The notes under the pieces were generated by a model that was not told where the DNA came from, searched no databases, and was given only the letters and a program-made list of their open reading frames with translations. DNA of 23,943 nucleotides. It comes from JBBTCJ01 sp038043285 (GTDB taxonomy: Bacteria > Planctomycetota > Phycisphaerae > UBA1845). The DNA is taken from NCBI GenBank assembly GCA_038043285.1, contig JBBTCJ010000050.1, forward strand, positions 1-23,943, in the 5' to 3' direction. Positions 7,814-15,968 of the stretch are shown here, one piece after another (positions within the stretch are counted from its first letter, which is position 1; each line of letters opens with the position of its first letter). The translations under genes and the position numbers were made by a program.

Positions 7814-8464
7814 CTAACCTCTCTTCTTCGCTTTGCGGATCATCACCGTCGAACCGATCGGACCCGGAACGCTGCCGCGAATCAGCATCACGTCATGCTC
7901 CGGATCAACCTTGATCAGACGCAGTGAACTGGCCGTGCAGCGGACGTTGCCCATGTGCCCGGCCATCCGCTTGCCCTTCTTGATCGCCCGCCCGTGACCT
8001 CGCGGCGCCCCACCCCCAATGCCCCCCGAACCACGGTGTTTTCGCTCCGTTCCGTGCGACGCCCCCATACCGCCGAACCCGTGACGACGCATCACACCCT
8101 GCATGCCCTTGCCTTTCGTGATCCCCGTCACGTCGACATACGACACCTGAGCGTCGGAGAACAACTTCACCGTCACCACGTCACCCGCCGACTGCTCCGC
8201 CGGCGCCGACAACCGGAACTCGCGCGACGTTCGCTTCGGACCGGCACCGGCTTTCCCCGCGTGACCGATCAACGGCTTGGTCGAACGATGAGGCTTCGCG
8301 TCACCATAACCAAGCTGCACGGCGTCGTAGCCGTCGCAATCCTTGGTCTTGACCTGGAGAACCACGCACGGGCCGGCCTTGACCACCGTGACCGTATCCA
8401 CCTTCCCAGAGGGATCGATCACCCGCGTCATGCCCACTTTCGTACCCAGCAAACCGATTCTCAT
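7814..8464 (-). CDS. rplC: 50S ribosomal protein L3
   Basis: A 216-residue protein from the ATG at 8464, which gives MRIGLLGTKVGMTRV, the family start, and has GGTGGA about 8 nt upstream. The frame is open to 8518 but those codons are not conserved. L3 is an assembly initiator whose loop approaches the peptidyl transferase centre. Motifs: VDVTGITKGKGMQGVMRRHGFGGMGASHGTERKHRGSGGIGG and MAGHMGNVRCT. It is separated from rpsJ by an unusually long 160-nt spacer containing an inverted repeat. Confidence 0.96.
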   Translation of the reverse strand: MRIGLLGTKVGMTRVIDPSGKVDTVTVVKAGPCVVLQVKTKDCDGYDAVQLGYGDAKPHRSTKPLIGHAGKAGAGPKRTSREFRLSAPAEQSAGDVVTVKLFSDAQVSYVDVTGITKGKGMQGVMRRHGFGGMGASHGTERKHRGSGGIGGGAPRGHGRAIKKGKRMAGHMGNVRCTASSLRLIKVDPEHDVMLIRGSVPGPIGSTVMIRKAKKRG

Positions 8465-8542
8465 ACGGACGTTCCACCACGACGCTCGAAATCCACGACC
8501 GAGCGTGCCTGTTCCCAATGATTGCGTGCGATTCAGCTCACA

Positions 8543-8578
8543 CGCCGTTGAATGTCGTTTCCTAAAAGGATAACGGCG
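8543..8578 (-). promoter_or_regulatory. Inverted repeat in the rpsJ-rplC spacer
   Basis: A perfect 7-bp stem (CGCCGTT at 8543-8549, AACGGCG at 8572-8578 on the plus strand) encloses a small second hairpin (TCCT-AAA-AGGA, 8560-8570). In the mRNA, the inner hairpin sits one base after the 5' arm of the outer stem. It lies in the only large gap between genes at the head of the ribosomal operon. It could be an attenuator or a protein-binding leader for rplC; no U-tract follows, so it is not a classical terminator. Function is inference. Confidence 0.4.
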
Positions 8579-8624
8579 GAATCGACCGGGCTTCCCCAGC
8601 CGGCACTCTTCACGCCCGCGCGCC

Positions 8625-8936
8625 TTACGTCTTGATCTTCACGAACACTCCTGCGGGAACCTGGATGCGGTTGATCGCTTCGATCGTCCGCGCCGTCGGC
8701 TCGCTGATGTCGATGATCCGCTTGTGTGTTCGCATCTCGAACTGCTCACGAGACTTCTTGTCGATGTGAGGACCACGCAACACCGTGTACCGTTCGATTC
8801 TCGTCGGAAGCGGAATCGGACCGTGCACTTTCGCACTCGTACGTTTCGCGTGCTCCACGATCTCCTGCGCCGAGGCGTCCAGCGCGCGGTAATCGTAAGC
8901 CTCCATGCGGATACGGATTCGATTTTGGGCGCTCAA
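8625..8936 (-). CDS. rpsJ: 30S ribosomal protein S10 (TTG start)
   Basis: A 103-residue protein, standard for S10. S10 sits in the small-subunit head and, in other bacteria, also acts with NusB in antitermination. Motifs: IRIRMEAYDYRALDASAQEIVEHAKRTSAKVHGPIPLPTRIERYTVLRGPHIDKKSREQFEMRTHKRIIDI. The TTG at 8936 is chosen because it restores the usual ten residues before the conserved 'MEAYDYR' block and has AGGTG about 10 nt upstream; an internal ATG at 8906 would cut into the first strand. It is the first gene of the operon and has its own promoter upstream. Confidence 0.96.
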   Translation of the reverse strand: MSAQNRIRIRMEAYDYRALDASAQEIVEHAKRTSAKVHGPIPLPTRIERYTVLRGPHIDKKSREQFEMRTHKRIIDISEPTARTIEAINRIQVPAGVFVKIKT

Positions 8937-8967
8937 GCGTCGTCTTCACCTGCACCAACCACCAAAA

Positions 8968-8993
8968 CCGCGGGAACACGCCGCCCCCAGCGG
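8968..8993 (-). promoter_or_regulatory. Hairpin in the rpsJ leader
   Basis: In the plus strand CCGCGGG (8968-8974) pairs with CCCaGCGG (8986-8993), giving a 7-bp stem with one bulged base and an 11-nt loop. It falls in the predicted 60-nt leader between the rpsJ promoter and its TTG start. In other bacteria S10 leaders carry autoregulatory structures; here only the pairing is seen. Confidence 0.35.
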
Positions 8994-9003
8994 AAGATTG
9001 TCA

Positions 9004-9031
9004 AGGATAAACCATCAGCAGAACCTGTCAA
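9004..9031 (-). promoter_or_regulatory. Predicted promoter of the S10-spc operon
   Basis: On the minus strand a perfect TTGACA (-35, 9026-9031) is followed after 16 nt by TATCCT (-10, 9004-9009). The predicted start of transcription is near 8997, leaving about 60 nt before the rpsJ TTG. The window around it is otherwise non-coding and slightly richer in A/T than its surroundings. A second TTGACA starts close by (9000-9005 region) but lacks a matching -10. Confidence 0.55.
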
Positions 9032-9413
9032 CACCCAATCCCGACACTTTTTTTTGCGTCCGCGCCATCCCAACCATCCGCCGATCCGCATCCTTTATCG
9101 CTCCGTTTGCCCCTTGTTTTACCTGAAAAACCGCTCCCGGTCCGACATCGTTGGCCAGGCATCCCGGTTTCCCTGGCCGCAAAGTCGCAACCGTCGCGCT
9201 TGCCAAAACACCGTGCCGAAAGAGCCTCCCCGGCGTCGAGACGCGCCCCTCCCGCAGCGGTCGCGCGTCCAGCACCACCATCGAGTTCAAATTATCCAGA
9301 TTACCAAATCGACGTGTCCCAGAGCCGCTCGAGGCAACGAAAGCCATCCCGACGCGCGCCATCGGCTTGGCCACAGCGATGTCTTGCGCCTCTCCCCGCC
9401 CGTTCCCGATGCC
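9032..9413. other. Intergenic stretch without a recognisable gene
   Basis: About 380 bases between the TPR-like gene and the rpsJ promoter. An open frame of 119 codons on the minus strand (9015-9374) runs across it and through the promoter; its translation resembles nothing I know. A run of eight T (plus strand) lies near 9048-9056, but no stable hairpin precedes it on either strand. I see no clear terminator for the upstream gene cluster, so read-through into the ribosomal operon is possible. Confidence 0.5.
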
Positions 9414-10331
9414 CTACGACAGCGATGCGCGGAGTCGATCGATGAACTCCAACCCTTCCCCGCACAATCCAACGTCCCCTTCGCAGGGCGCTCCGAACGG
9501 CAGCAGTTCCTCCCGCGCCCTCCGCAGCCGATCGCTCGCCTCCCCAAGCAACTCCCGCGCCCGCCGCGGGTCCGAACCAGCACAGGCTTCCGCCAGCGAC
9601 AGCACCGCCTTCGCGCAGCGAAACTCAGCACGAGGCAGGTCCACGCCGCCGGAACCGTCGCGCCGCCACGCTTCGCAGGCCTTCCGCGCCGCCTCGACCG
9701 CCTCCGCCTCGCGCTGCGCATCCAGCAGAACACCGCAAAGATGCTGCAGCGAAACCGCCTCTTTTCGCGCCGACCCTTCCGTCGCCCGCCGCGCCAGCTC
9801 GGCGGCCATGCAGTGCCACAGCTCGGCACGATCAACCCGGCGACCCAACCCGTAGCCCAGGCCGATACCGCTCGCGGACTCCCATTGTTCCTCGACCGAT
9901 CCGAACTCCACGCGCAACAACCACGCCGCACGGTGTGCCCGCACGGCCTCGCTGAACCGCTCGCCACGCCGCAAGAACCTTCCGAGTTCCTCCAGACACG
10001 CCGCCGCAAGACGAAGGATCCCAACGACCGTTCCCGTCTCGCCCCTCATCCCAACCGCCAGTGCGCTCGACGCGGCGCGGCGAAGCCGGGTCTCAACGTC
10101 GGCGGAATCCAACTCGCCAAGATCCAACAAACACGCAAGATACTCCTTCCACCCCGCCTCCTCGGAGGGGCAATCCGTCATCGCCCCGACGTGCGCCCGG
10201 GCATCGCGATAACGACGCTCTTCGATCGCCTTCAACGCTTTGACCGCCCGTTCAAACGAAGGTCGAACCCGCCCCACCGGCATCGCAAGCGTCGCCTCTT
10301 GGACCGAACTCGCAATCTTCTCCTCGCTCAT
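9414..10331 (-). CDS. Helical TPR-like protein
   Basis: A 305-residue, largely alpha-helical protein with no signal peptide and no enzymatic motif. It is rich in Ala, Glu, Arg and Leu, and shows helix pairs of TPR type, e.g. ERAVKALKAIEERRYRDARAHV (N-terminal third), FLRRGERFSEAVRAHRAAWLLRVEFG (middle) and VLLDAQREAEAVEAARKACEAWRRDG (C-terminal third). It probably mediates protein-protein contacts in the cytoplasm. Its ATG overlaps the stop of the thioredoxin-fusion gene by 4 nt (ATGA), so the two are translationally coupled and probably act together. No specific function is recognised; the domain call itself is moderate. Confidence 0.75.
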   Translation of the reverse strand: MSEEKIASSVQEATLAMPVGRVRPSFERAVKALKAIEERRYRDARAHVGAMTDCPSEEAGWKEYLACLLDLGELDSADVETRLRRAASSALAVGMRGETGTVVGILRLAAACLEELGRFLRRGERFSEAVRAHRAAWLLRVEFGSVEEQWESASGIGLGYGLGRRVDRAELWHCMAAELARRATEGSARKEAVSLQHLCGVLLDAQREAEAVEAARKACEAWRRDGSGGVDLPRAEFRCAKAVLSLAEACAGSDPRRARELLGEASDRLRRAREELLPFGAPCEGDVGLCGEGLEFIDRLRASLS

Positions 10332-12310
10332 GGCTTCTTCAACCGTTCATCGAGAAGCGCCTCCACTTCCGAGGGCGGAGCACCGTTCGCCGCGATCTTC
10401 CCCTCCGCGTCCACCACCACGACCCACGGAATCCACTTCACCCTGAACGCGTCCGCCGCCGCCCCCACGTCCCCATCGTGCGCCTGCACCCAGCTCATTT
10501 CGCCTCTGCTCTTCAAAAACCCACGCAGTTCATCGACGTCCACGTCGCGGCTCACGCTGATCATCGTGAAGTCCTCGCGCAAGCCGTACCGCTTCTGCAA
10601 TTCCGCGAGTCGAGGAATCTCCGCCACGCAAGGCCCACACCACGTCGCCCAGAAATCCAGCACCACCGTCTTGCCTTTCAGGTCGGCCAACGCGATCTTG
10701 CGTCCGTCCAAGGTCATCAGCTCCACGATCGGCGCCGGCTCACCCACCACAAGCCCCTTCCGAGCACCATCTTCGTCCGCCCGGACCTCCACCACCAATG
10801 GAACCGCGGTCTTCCTATCCGCACCCATCATCCGCCGTAGGAGCTTGCCCCGCGGCGCGAGAACCACTGCCTCAAACTCGTCCCCCGGCGCATCCTCCAG
10901 CGAGAACCGTCCCTGCTCGTCCGTCCGCGAGCGAAGCCCCATCGTCTTGTAACCGCGCCAACTCGACACCATCACCTCCGCGCCCGCGATCGGCTTGTCG
11001 TCCTGATCCACGACCACACCCACCAGCGCCTCGGAAACCTCCAGTCGAAAGTCCGCCGTCGTCGCACTCCCCGTCGTCACCTCAACCTCACGAAGGTCCG
11101 GCGAGAACCCCGCCATGTACACCGTCACCGGCGCCTTGCCCGGTGCGACGCCGCGAACCGCAAACCGCCCGTTCGGCTCACTCCACGCCCGCGGCGAATC
11201 TTCCCCGCTTTCCCCGACCACGACCCGTGCCCCATAGACCGCGTCGCCCGTGGCCGCCGAGCGCACTGTCCCCTCCACCTGCCCCGCACGCGGCAGGACG
11301 AAGACGTGCGTGGACTCCGTCGTGTCCGCTGGTGTCACGATCCGTCGATCAAACCCCTCCGACGAAACGTACCCCTCGTGCGTAATCCTCGCGGTCAGCT
11401 CCCGCGCATCAAAGTGAACTCCCCGCAGCACCACCGAACCCGCCTCGTCGCTCACCACCGCCCGAAAGTCGTTCCGCGCCTGATCCACCGCCTCGATCGT
11501 CGCCCCCGCAATCGGCTGTTGCGCCTCGTCCACGATTGACAAACGCACGATCCGTTCCGGCTTGACCGCCACCACCAGGTCCGATGCCTCCTCCAGACGC
11601 GGAATGATCCGCCGCTCTCTCCCGAAACCGACCGCCTCGACGATCAGCTCCCCCTCCCCCGGCGCGATCCCGGCCAGCGTAAACGCTCCCCGCTCGTCCG
11701 TGTCCGCCTGCCAATCTTGCGCCACCGATCGCAGAAGCACTTTCGCGCCGCTGACGGGCTTGCCCTCCAACACGCTCTCGACTCGCCCCTGCAGCGATAG
11801 TCCCCCGGCCAACGCTTCGCCCAGAAATGGCGGCGGCTTCGTCGGATTCAGATGCACCGTGGCCGTATGTTCCGCAAACTGCGGCTTGCCCAGCACCACG
11901 ATCACGTCGCACTCGCCCGGGTGCACGGCCTCCACCCGGAAGTCGCCGTATTCATCGGTTTTTGCCGATCCGATCTCCTCGCCGCGCGCGCCTTCCATCC
12001 CCTTACGAAAGACCATCACCGTCACGTCGATCAATCCAGCGCCGACGGCGTTCGTGATCTGCCCGGTGACGATCGCAACTTTCTCGCCGCGTTCCTCCCC
12101 GCCGCTCCCCAGTTGCAACGCCGCGATGGCTGAACAAGGCAACGCCACTCCCGCCCACAAGACCATCGGGAAAAGCCCGCCCCGGCCGCGCGCGACGATC
12201 CGCAAGGCCCCCCCCCGCGCCGCGGGAATCGCCCCGGCGCGAGGCGCCGGCTGCCGATGCGCCGCATCGCCCCGCGCATACGCGGAATACGCTCGCCGAT
12301 CCGGAATCAT
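10328..12310 (-). CDS. Exported carboxypeptidase-regulatory-like repeat protein with C-terminal TlpA-type thioredoxin domain
   Basis: About 660 residues. After an Arg/Ala-rich N-terminus comes a hydrophobic segment (MVLWAGVALPCSAIAAL, near residue 50) that looks like a signal peptide or anchor; a start at 12166 would place it at the N-terminus, and a GTG at 12319 is also possible. Then come about five beta-sandwich repeats of CarboxypepD_reg type, each with a 'G-x-V-x-G-A-x-V ... D-E-x-G-x-F-x-L' pattern. The last ~130 residues are a TlpA/thioredoxin fold with the redox motif WCGPC (about residues 557-561) and WIPWVVVVD, holding the cis-proline. Likely an envelope thiol-disulfide oxidoreductase. 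It is followed with a 4-nt overlap by the TPR-like gene. Confidence 0.85.
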   Translation of the reverse strand: MIPDRRAYSAYARGDAAHRQPAPRAGAIPAARGGALRIVARGRGGLFPMVLWAGVALPCSAIAALQLGSGGEERGEKVAIVTGQITNAVGAGLIDVTVMVFRKGMEGARGEEIGSAKTDEYGDFRVEAVHPGECDVIVVLGKPQFAEHTATVHLNPTKPPPFLGEALAGGLSLQGRVESVLEGKPVSGAKVLLRSVAQDWQADTDERGAFTLAGIAPGEGELIVEAVGFGRERRIIPRLEEASDLVVAVKPERIVRLSIVDEAQQPIAGATIEAVDQARNDFRAVVSDEAGSVVLRGVHFDARELTARITHEGYVSSEGFDRRIVTPADTTESTHVFVLPRAGQVEGTVRSAATGDAVYGARVVVGESGEDSPRAWSEPNGRFAVRGVAPGKAPVTVYMAGFSPDLREVEVTTGSATTADFRLEVSEALVGVVVDQDDKPIAGAEVMVSSWRGYKTMGLRSRTDEQGRFSLEDAPGDEFEAVVLAPRGKLLRRMMGADRKTAVPLVVEVRADEDGARKGLVVGEPAPIVELMTLDGRKIALADLKGKTVVLDFWATWCGPCVAEIPRLAELQKRYGLREDFTMISVSRDVDVDELRGFLKSRGEMSWVQAHDGDVGAAADAFRVKWIPWVVVVDAEGKIAANGAPPSEVEALLDERLKKP

Positions 12311-12377
12311 AAACACCACACCAACGGGTTGCCTCGATTTCGGCTCCCGTGTGAACGCCCCGACCGTGGCGAGACGC

Positions 12378-14689
12378 TCAAGGCCTATCCACCGTCCCGC
12401 TCAGATCACTCGGCTCGCGGAGAGGCTCATGCCTCCGAAATAACTCCAGACGCCCCTGCAACAGCGTCGCCATTTCCGCATTCCCCGCAACCTGAGCCTG
12501 CGAAAGCGCTTTCTCCTCTGTGGTCGTGGCTTGGTCGAACCACCCCATCTCGGCGTACGCCGCCGCCAGCGTGTCCAGCGCAACGGCGTTCCCGAACTCC
12601 GTCAGTTCGCACGCCCGCAGGGCCAACTCCACCGCCTTCGCCCCGTCTCGGAATCGACCGTCGCGGTACGTGGCGCGAATCCGCGCAACGTTGTTGATTG
12701 CTTCCACGAAGTCCGGCTTCAGTACCATCGCCATCTCATACGCCTCGAGCGCCTCGCCGATCCGCCCCAGCGGCGTCAGCGCCTGTCCCAACGCCGCATG
12801 AGCGTACGGGTCGTTGGGAGTCTGCTTCACGACCGTCGCCAGTTCCTCCGCCGCATCCTCCACCGCCCCCAAGATGAACAACGATCGTCCGAGCCGAAAA
12901 CGTGTCGCCGTCGCGCCCGGGGAAACCTCCAACCATCGCAGCAGGTGCGAAACCGCCTCGTCAAATCGGCCCAACTCATACAACGCCTGCCCGATCAGCT
13001 CATGTCCCCCAAGCAGGGTCCGGTCGTCGCGAGCGCCTGCATGAGATGCCCAACGGCCGCCTCATGCCGACCCGCTTCGACGGCCATGCGCCCGAGATGA
13101 AAATTAGCGTGGGCATGATCCGGGCGAAGACGAAAGGCCTCGCGGAACATGCGCCCCGCGTCCTCCAATCGACCCTTCAGAGAATACGCATAACCCAGGT
13201 TGTAACACGAATCCGCGTCGTGCGGCGAGATCCGCACCGCCTCCTCATAGTGCCCGATCGCTTCCTCCTCGCGACCCAGTGGAAACAGCGTTTGGGCCAT
13301 GAACGTATGCGCCGGCGCGTTCTTCGACGTCACGTCCAACACACGTTGAAAAAGCGTTACGCTGTCCTTCCAATAGCCCGATTGCCGCCAGGTAACTCCC
13401 GCCAGGAACAACCCCACGCCCGCCACCACCGCCGTCACCCTGCGCCGGACGGCACGCGCATCCCGGCGCGATTCGGCAATCACCGAATCCACCGTCCATG
13501 CCAGCGCCACAAACACCCCCATCAGCGGAACGTAGCTATACCGGTCCGCCATCAGTTGCGAACCCACCTGCACCACCCCGATCACCGGAACCAGCGTCCC
13601 CACGAACCAGAACCAACCAACCGTTACATAGGGACGAGTCTTGGCCGAGGCAATCGCCGCGATCGTCGCTGCCGCAAGCACCAGCACCGAAAGCCCCGCC
13701 TCGATCGCTCCCGGCCGGGTAAACGGGTGCGGGTAATACACGCACAACCCTGACGGCCAGGCCGTCATCACCAGGTACGTCACGTACGCAACCGCCGCGT
13801 GAGCCAACCGCGCGTCCAGCGGCAGCAGCGTCGTCGTCACCATCGCCCCGCCCCGCCTTTGGGCGTAGATCGTGACCGCACACGACGCCCCGGCCAGTAC
13901 GAAGAACGGAACTTTTTCCACCACCAATCGCACCAACGACGTGGGAACACTTCGCCGTCCTTCGCGCCGCCCGACCGTTCCGTCGCCGACCGTCGAACCC
14001 CCGCGCCCCCAACGCCGTAGCGGCCAATAGTCCAACAGCAGGAAGACAAACGGCAGCGTGACCAGCATGGGCTTGGCCAGCAACCCCAACGCGAAATACG
14101 TCGCCGATAGAACGTAGTCTCGTCCACGGCCGTCTCGCGCGAACGCCGCATAGGCGTGCAGCGTCAGCAGCCCCAGGAACGTACTCAGCACGTCCTTGCG
14201 CTCCGCGATCCACGCGACCGACTCCACGTGCAACGGGTGAATGCCAAACAGGAGCGCGGCCATCGCGCTTGCCCAACGCCGCTTGGTCATGCGGACCAGC
14301 AGTGAATACAGCAACCAGGCATTGAACGAGTGCAGCACGATGCTGCTGAGATGATGTCCCCACGCGCGCTGACCGAACAGCGTCACGTCAACCATGTGCG
14401 AAAGCCACGTCAGCGGGTGCCAATTGGACGCATGCACGCTGCCAAACGCCCAGCGCACCACTTCCCACGAAAACCCGCCCAGCACCACCGCGTTCTCGGT
14501 GACGTAGAGCGGATCATCCAGACGGACAAAGTCATGACCCAGGCAGCGCGAAAACAGAGTGAATGTCGCCAGCGCGATTGCCGGTCCGATCCATCCGCCC
14601 GACGGCGCACTCCCGTTTCCACCCCCGCCCTTCGGTGAGCGCGGAACCTCGCCGCACCGTGAGACAGGTTTGCCCTTAGCCGTTCGCAT
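12378..14689 (-). pseudogene. TMTC-like multi-pass membrane protein with C-terminal TPRs, split by a frameshift
   Basis: Two open frames make up one gene. The first (12995-14689, 564 residues) has roughly ten membrane segments starting near residue 33, an extracytoplasmic RLDDPLYVTEN loop with paired aspartates and the HPLHVESVAWIAERKDVLS motif typical of TMTC-like/PMT-like proteins, then TPRs. It ends just after a C-run at 13006-13010. The second frame (down to 12378) continues the TPR series. Adding one G to the run joins them (about 770 residues) and spaces the TPRs at exactly 34 residues. It could be a real pseudogene, an assembly error or a recoding site. Family members are proposed to act in envelope glycan transfer; the substrate here is unknown. 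Confidence 0.8.
13006..13010 (-). other. Frameshift site in the TMTC-like gene (G5 run in the coding strand)
   Basis: The coding strand reads TTG GGG GAC ATG AGC TGA in the upstream frame. Shifting by one base at the G-run gives GGA CAT GAG CTG ATC GGG CAG, which continues the TPR as GHELIGQALYELGRF. From GRHEAAVGHL to GRFDEAVSHL the joined protein has exactly 34 residues, the canonical TPR period. Confidence 0.75.
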
Positions 14690-14731
14690 CTCCCGACCCC
14701 AACACTCGGACCGCGCCGTTTCTTCCCCGAG

Positions 14732-14751
14732 CCGCAGGCTTCAGCCCGCGC
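14732..14751. repeat. GC-rich hairpin element
   Basis: CCGCAGGC (14732-14739), a TTCA loop, and GCCCGCGC (14744-14751) form a 7-8 bp stem with one G-T pair. The wording 'GCGGGCTGAAGCCTGCGG' resembles dispersed palindromic elements I associate with several GC-rich bacterial phyla. A single copy is seen in this window. Confidence 0.4.
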
Positions 14752-14872
14752 GAACGCGTTGCCTGTACTTCCCCGATCGATCCGGCGCCGCGGGCGGCTC
14801 GACCGCCAGTGCGGTGGTTCAGACAACGCGTGGTGCGCTTGACAACAGAAAGGCCTTGTGACGCGCTCCGAA

Positions 14873-14907
14873 CCAATCGACAATCGACATTCGTCAATCG
14901 ACAATAA
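14873..14907. repeat. Heptamer array 1 (five units)
   Basis: Five consecutive 7-bp units: CCAATCG, ACAATCG, ACATTCG, TCAATCG, ACAATAA. They share the consensus N-C-A-A-T-C-G with the arrays at 15969-16031 and 17044-17085. The array ends 67 bases before the GT2 start codon. Confidence 0.7.
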
Positions 14908-14974
14908 CCTCAAGCCGCCGCGTCACCGACGCCGCGCATCCGATGCAGCATCGACGTGCTTCCCTGGAGCCGCC

Positions 14975-15730
14975 ATGCCCGAAAAAATGATTGTCGTTCT
15001 CCCGGCCTACAACGCCGCCAACACCCTCGAACGCACGTTGGCCGACCTGGATCGCAGCCTCGTCGACGAGATCATCGTCGTGGACGACGCCAGCACGGAC
15101 CATACCCGCGACATCGCCCGCCGACTACCCGTCACCCTGATCTGCCACGAACGCAACAAGGGATACGGAGGCAACCAGAAAACCTGTTATGCGGAAGCCT
15201 TACTACGCGGCGCCGACTACGTCGTCATGCTGCACCCCGACTACCAATACGACGCTCGAATCGTCGGACACGCCCTGGGCTTTCTTCGTCTCGGAATCTG
15301 CGACGTGCTGCTGGGAAACCGCATCCGCACCCGAGCCGAAACCCTCTCCGGAAAGATGCCCCCGATCAAATACCTCGCCAACCGCGCCTTGACCGTCGTC
15401 GAGAACGTCCTCGCCGGACAGAACCTCGGCGAATGGCACAGCGGCTTCCGCGCCTACCGCCGCCGCGTCCTGGAAACCATCCCCTTCCATCGCAACAGCG
15501 ACGACTTCGTCTTCGACTCCCAGTTCCTCGTACAGGCCGTCCACTTCGGGTTCAAGCTCGGCGACGTCCCCGTCCCCGTCCGCTATTTCGACGAAGCCAG
15601 CAGCATCAACCTCCGCCGCTCGACGGTTTATGGCCTCGCCACGCTCTGGACGTTCGCCCAGTGGTACGCCCACCGCTTCACCCCCTACCGCTGCAAACTG
15701 TTCCTCCCCAACGACCACCGTCCCGCATAG
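14975..15730 (+). CDS. Family 2 glycosyltransferase (polyprenyl-phosphate sugar synthase-like)
   Basis: A 251-residue GT-A fold protein with no membrane segment. The ATG at 14975 is chosen because it gives MPEKMIVVLPAYNAANTLERTL, the typical GT2 start, with GGAG about 6 nt upstream; codons upstream to 14858 run through a repeat array. Motifs: IIVVDDASTDHT (nucleotide binding), NKGYGGNQKTCY, DYVVMLHPDYQYD (the acidic metal-binding position) and LGEWHSGFRAYRRRVL in the acceptor region. This arrangement resembles DPM1-like enzymes that move a sugar from a nucleotide donor to a lipid carrier. It is divergent from the TMTC-like gene, which belongs to a superfamily that uses lipid-linked sugars; a functional link is inference. 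Confidence 0.9.
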   Translation: MPEKMIVVLPAYNAANTLERTLADLDRSLVDEIIVVDDASTDHTRDIARRLPVTLICHERNKGYGGNQKTCYAEALLRGADYVVMLHPDYQYDARIVGHALGFLRLGICDVLLGNRIRTRAETLSGKMPPIKYLANRALTVVENVLAGQNLGEWHSGFRAYRRRVLETIPFHRNSDDFVFDSQFLVQAVHFGFKLGDVPVPVRYFDEASSINLRRSTVYGLATLWTFAQWYAHRFTPYRCKLFLPNDHRPA

Positions 15731-15768
15731 AGCAGGTAACGGTCAGCAGTAGCGGTCGCCTTCCAGCA

Positions 15769-15788
15769 TCCCCCTTACCAAGGGGGGA
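15769..15788. repeat. CCCCCTT/AAGGGGG hairpin repeat
   Basis: TCCCCCTT (15769-15776), ACC, then AAGGGGGGA (15780-15788) form an 8-bp hairpin, followed by ACAAAGGGAGGT. This motif resembles widely dispersed REP-like palindromes whose spurious translations read 'CPPLVRG'. It lies 38 bases after the GT2 stop, between convergent genes, and could serve both strands as a transcription stop. There is no U-tract on either strand. Confidence 0.6.
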
Positions 15789-15894
15789 CAAAGGGAGGTC
15801 AGGCGATGGACTTGACCGCTCATCGCTATCGCCATTGTCGTTCTTCTCGGCATCCGTTTGATCAGCGCCACAACCAAGTGGGATCGGAGCTTTT

Positions 15895-15927
15895 GCCTAT
15901 CAGAGCCGCGACCGTAAGGGAGCGGAG
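15895..15927. repeat. 33-nt dispersed element, copy A
   Basis: Contains CCGCGACCGTAAGGGAGCGG, flanked by CCGC/GCGG inverted ends. The minus-strand translation of this area reads PLPYGRGSDR, which I know as a recurrent spurious peptide from intergenic repeats in planctomycetes and other GC-rich bacteria. A diverged copy (23 of 33 positions equal, no gaps) is at 17098-17130. Confidence 0.65.
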
Positions 15928-15968
15928 GCCTTCGTATCGGCGCAGTGACACGGGGAACCCCCGCGTCA

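Larger units (their letters stand above)
14690..14974. other. Divergent intergenic region
   Basis: This spacer separates the divergent TMTC-like gene and the GT2 gene. It contains a GC-rich hairpin (14732-14751) and a heptamer array (14873-14907). A lone TTGACA lies on the plus strand near 14839, but no -10 box is found at the proper spacing, so no promoter is called. Confidence 0.5.

Noticed and set aside
6335..7927. 530-codon open frame on the plus strand
   Set aside because: Antisense to rplB, rplW and rplD, all of which are certain; the translation is low-complexity Arg/Pro/His-rich.
9282..9312. GAGTTCAAATTATCC, similar to a tRNA T-arm
   Set aside because: No matching acceptor stem, D-arm or anticodon arm could be drawn on either strand.
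9015..9374. 119-codon minus-strand frame before rpsJ
   Set aside because: It has no recognisable domain, and it spans the predicted -35 region of the ribosomal operon.
8724..10952. 742-codon open frame on the plus strand
   Set aside because: It runs antisense over rpsJ, the promoter, the TPR-like gene and the thioredoxin fusion. Composition is that of a shadow frame.
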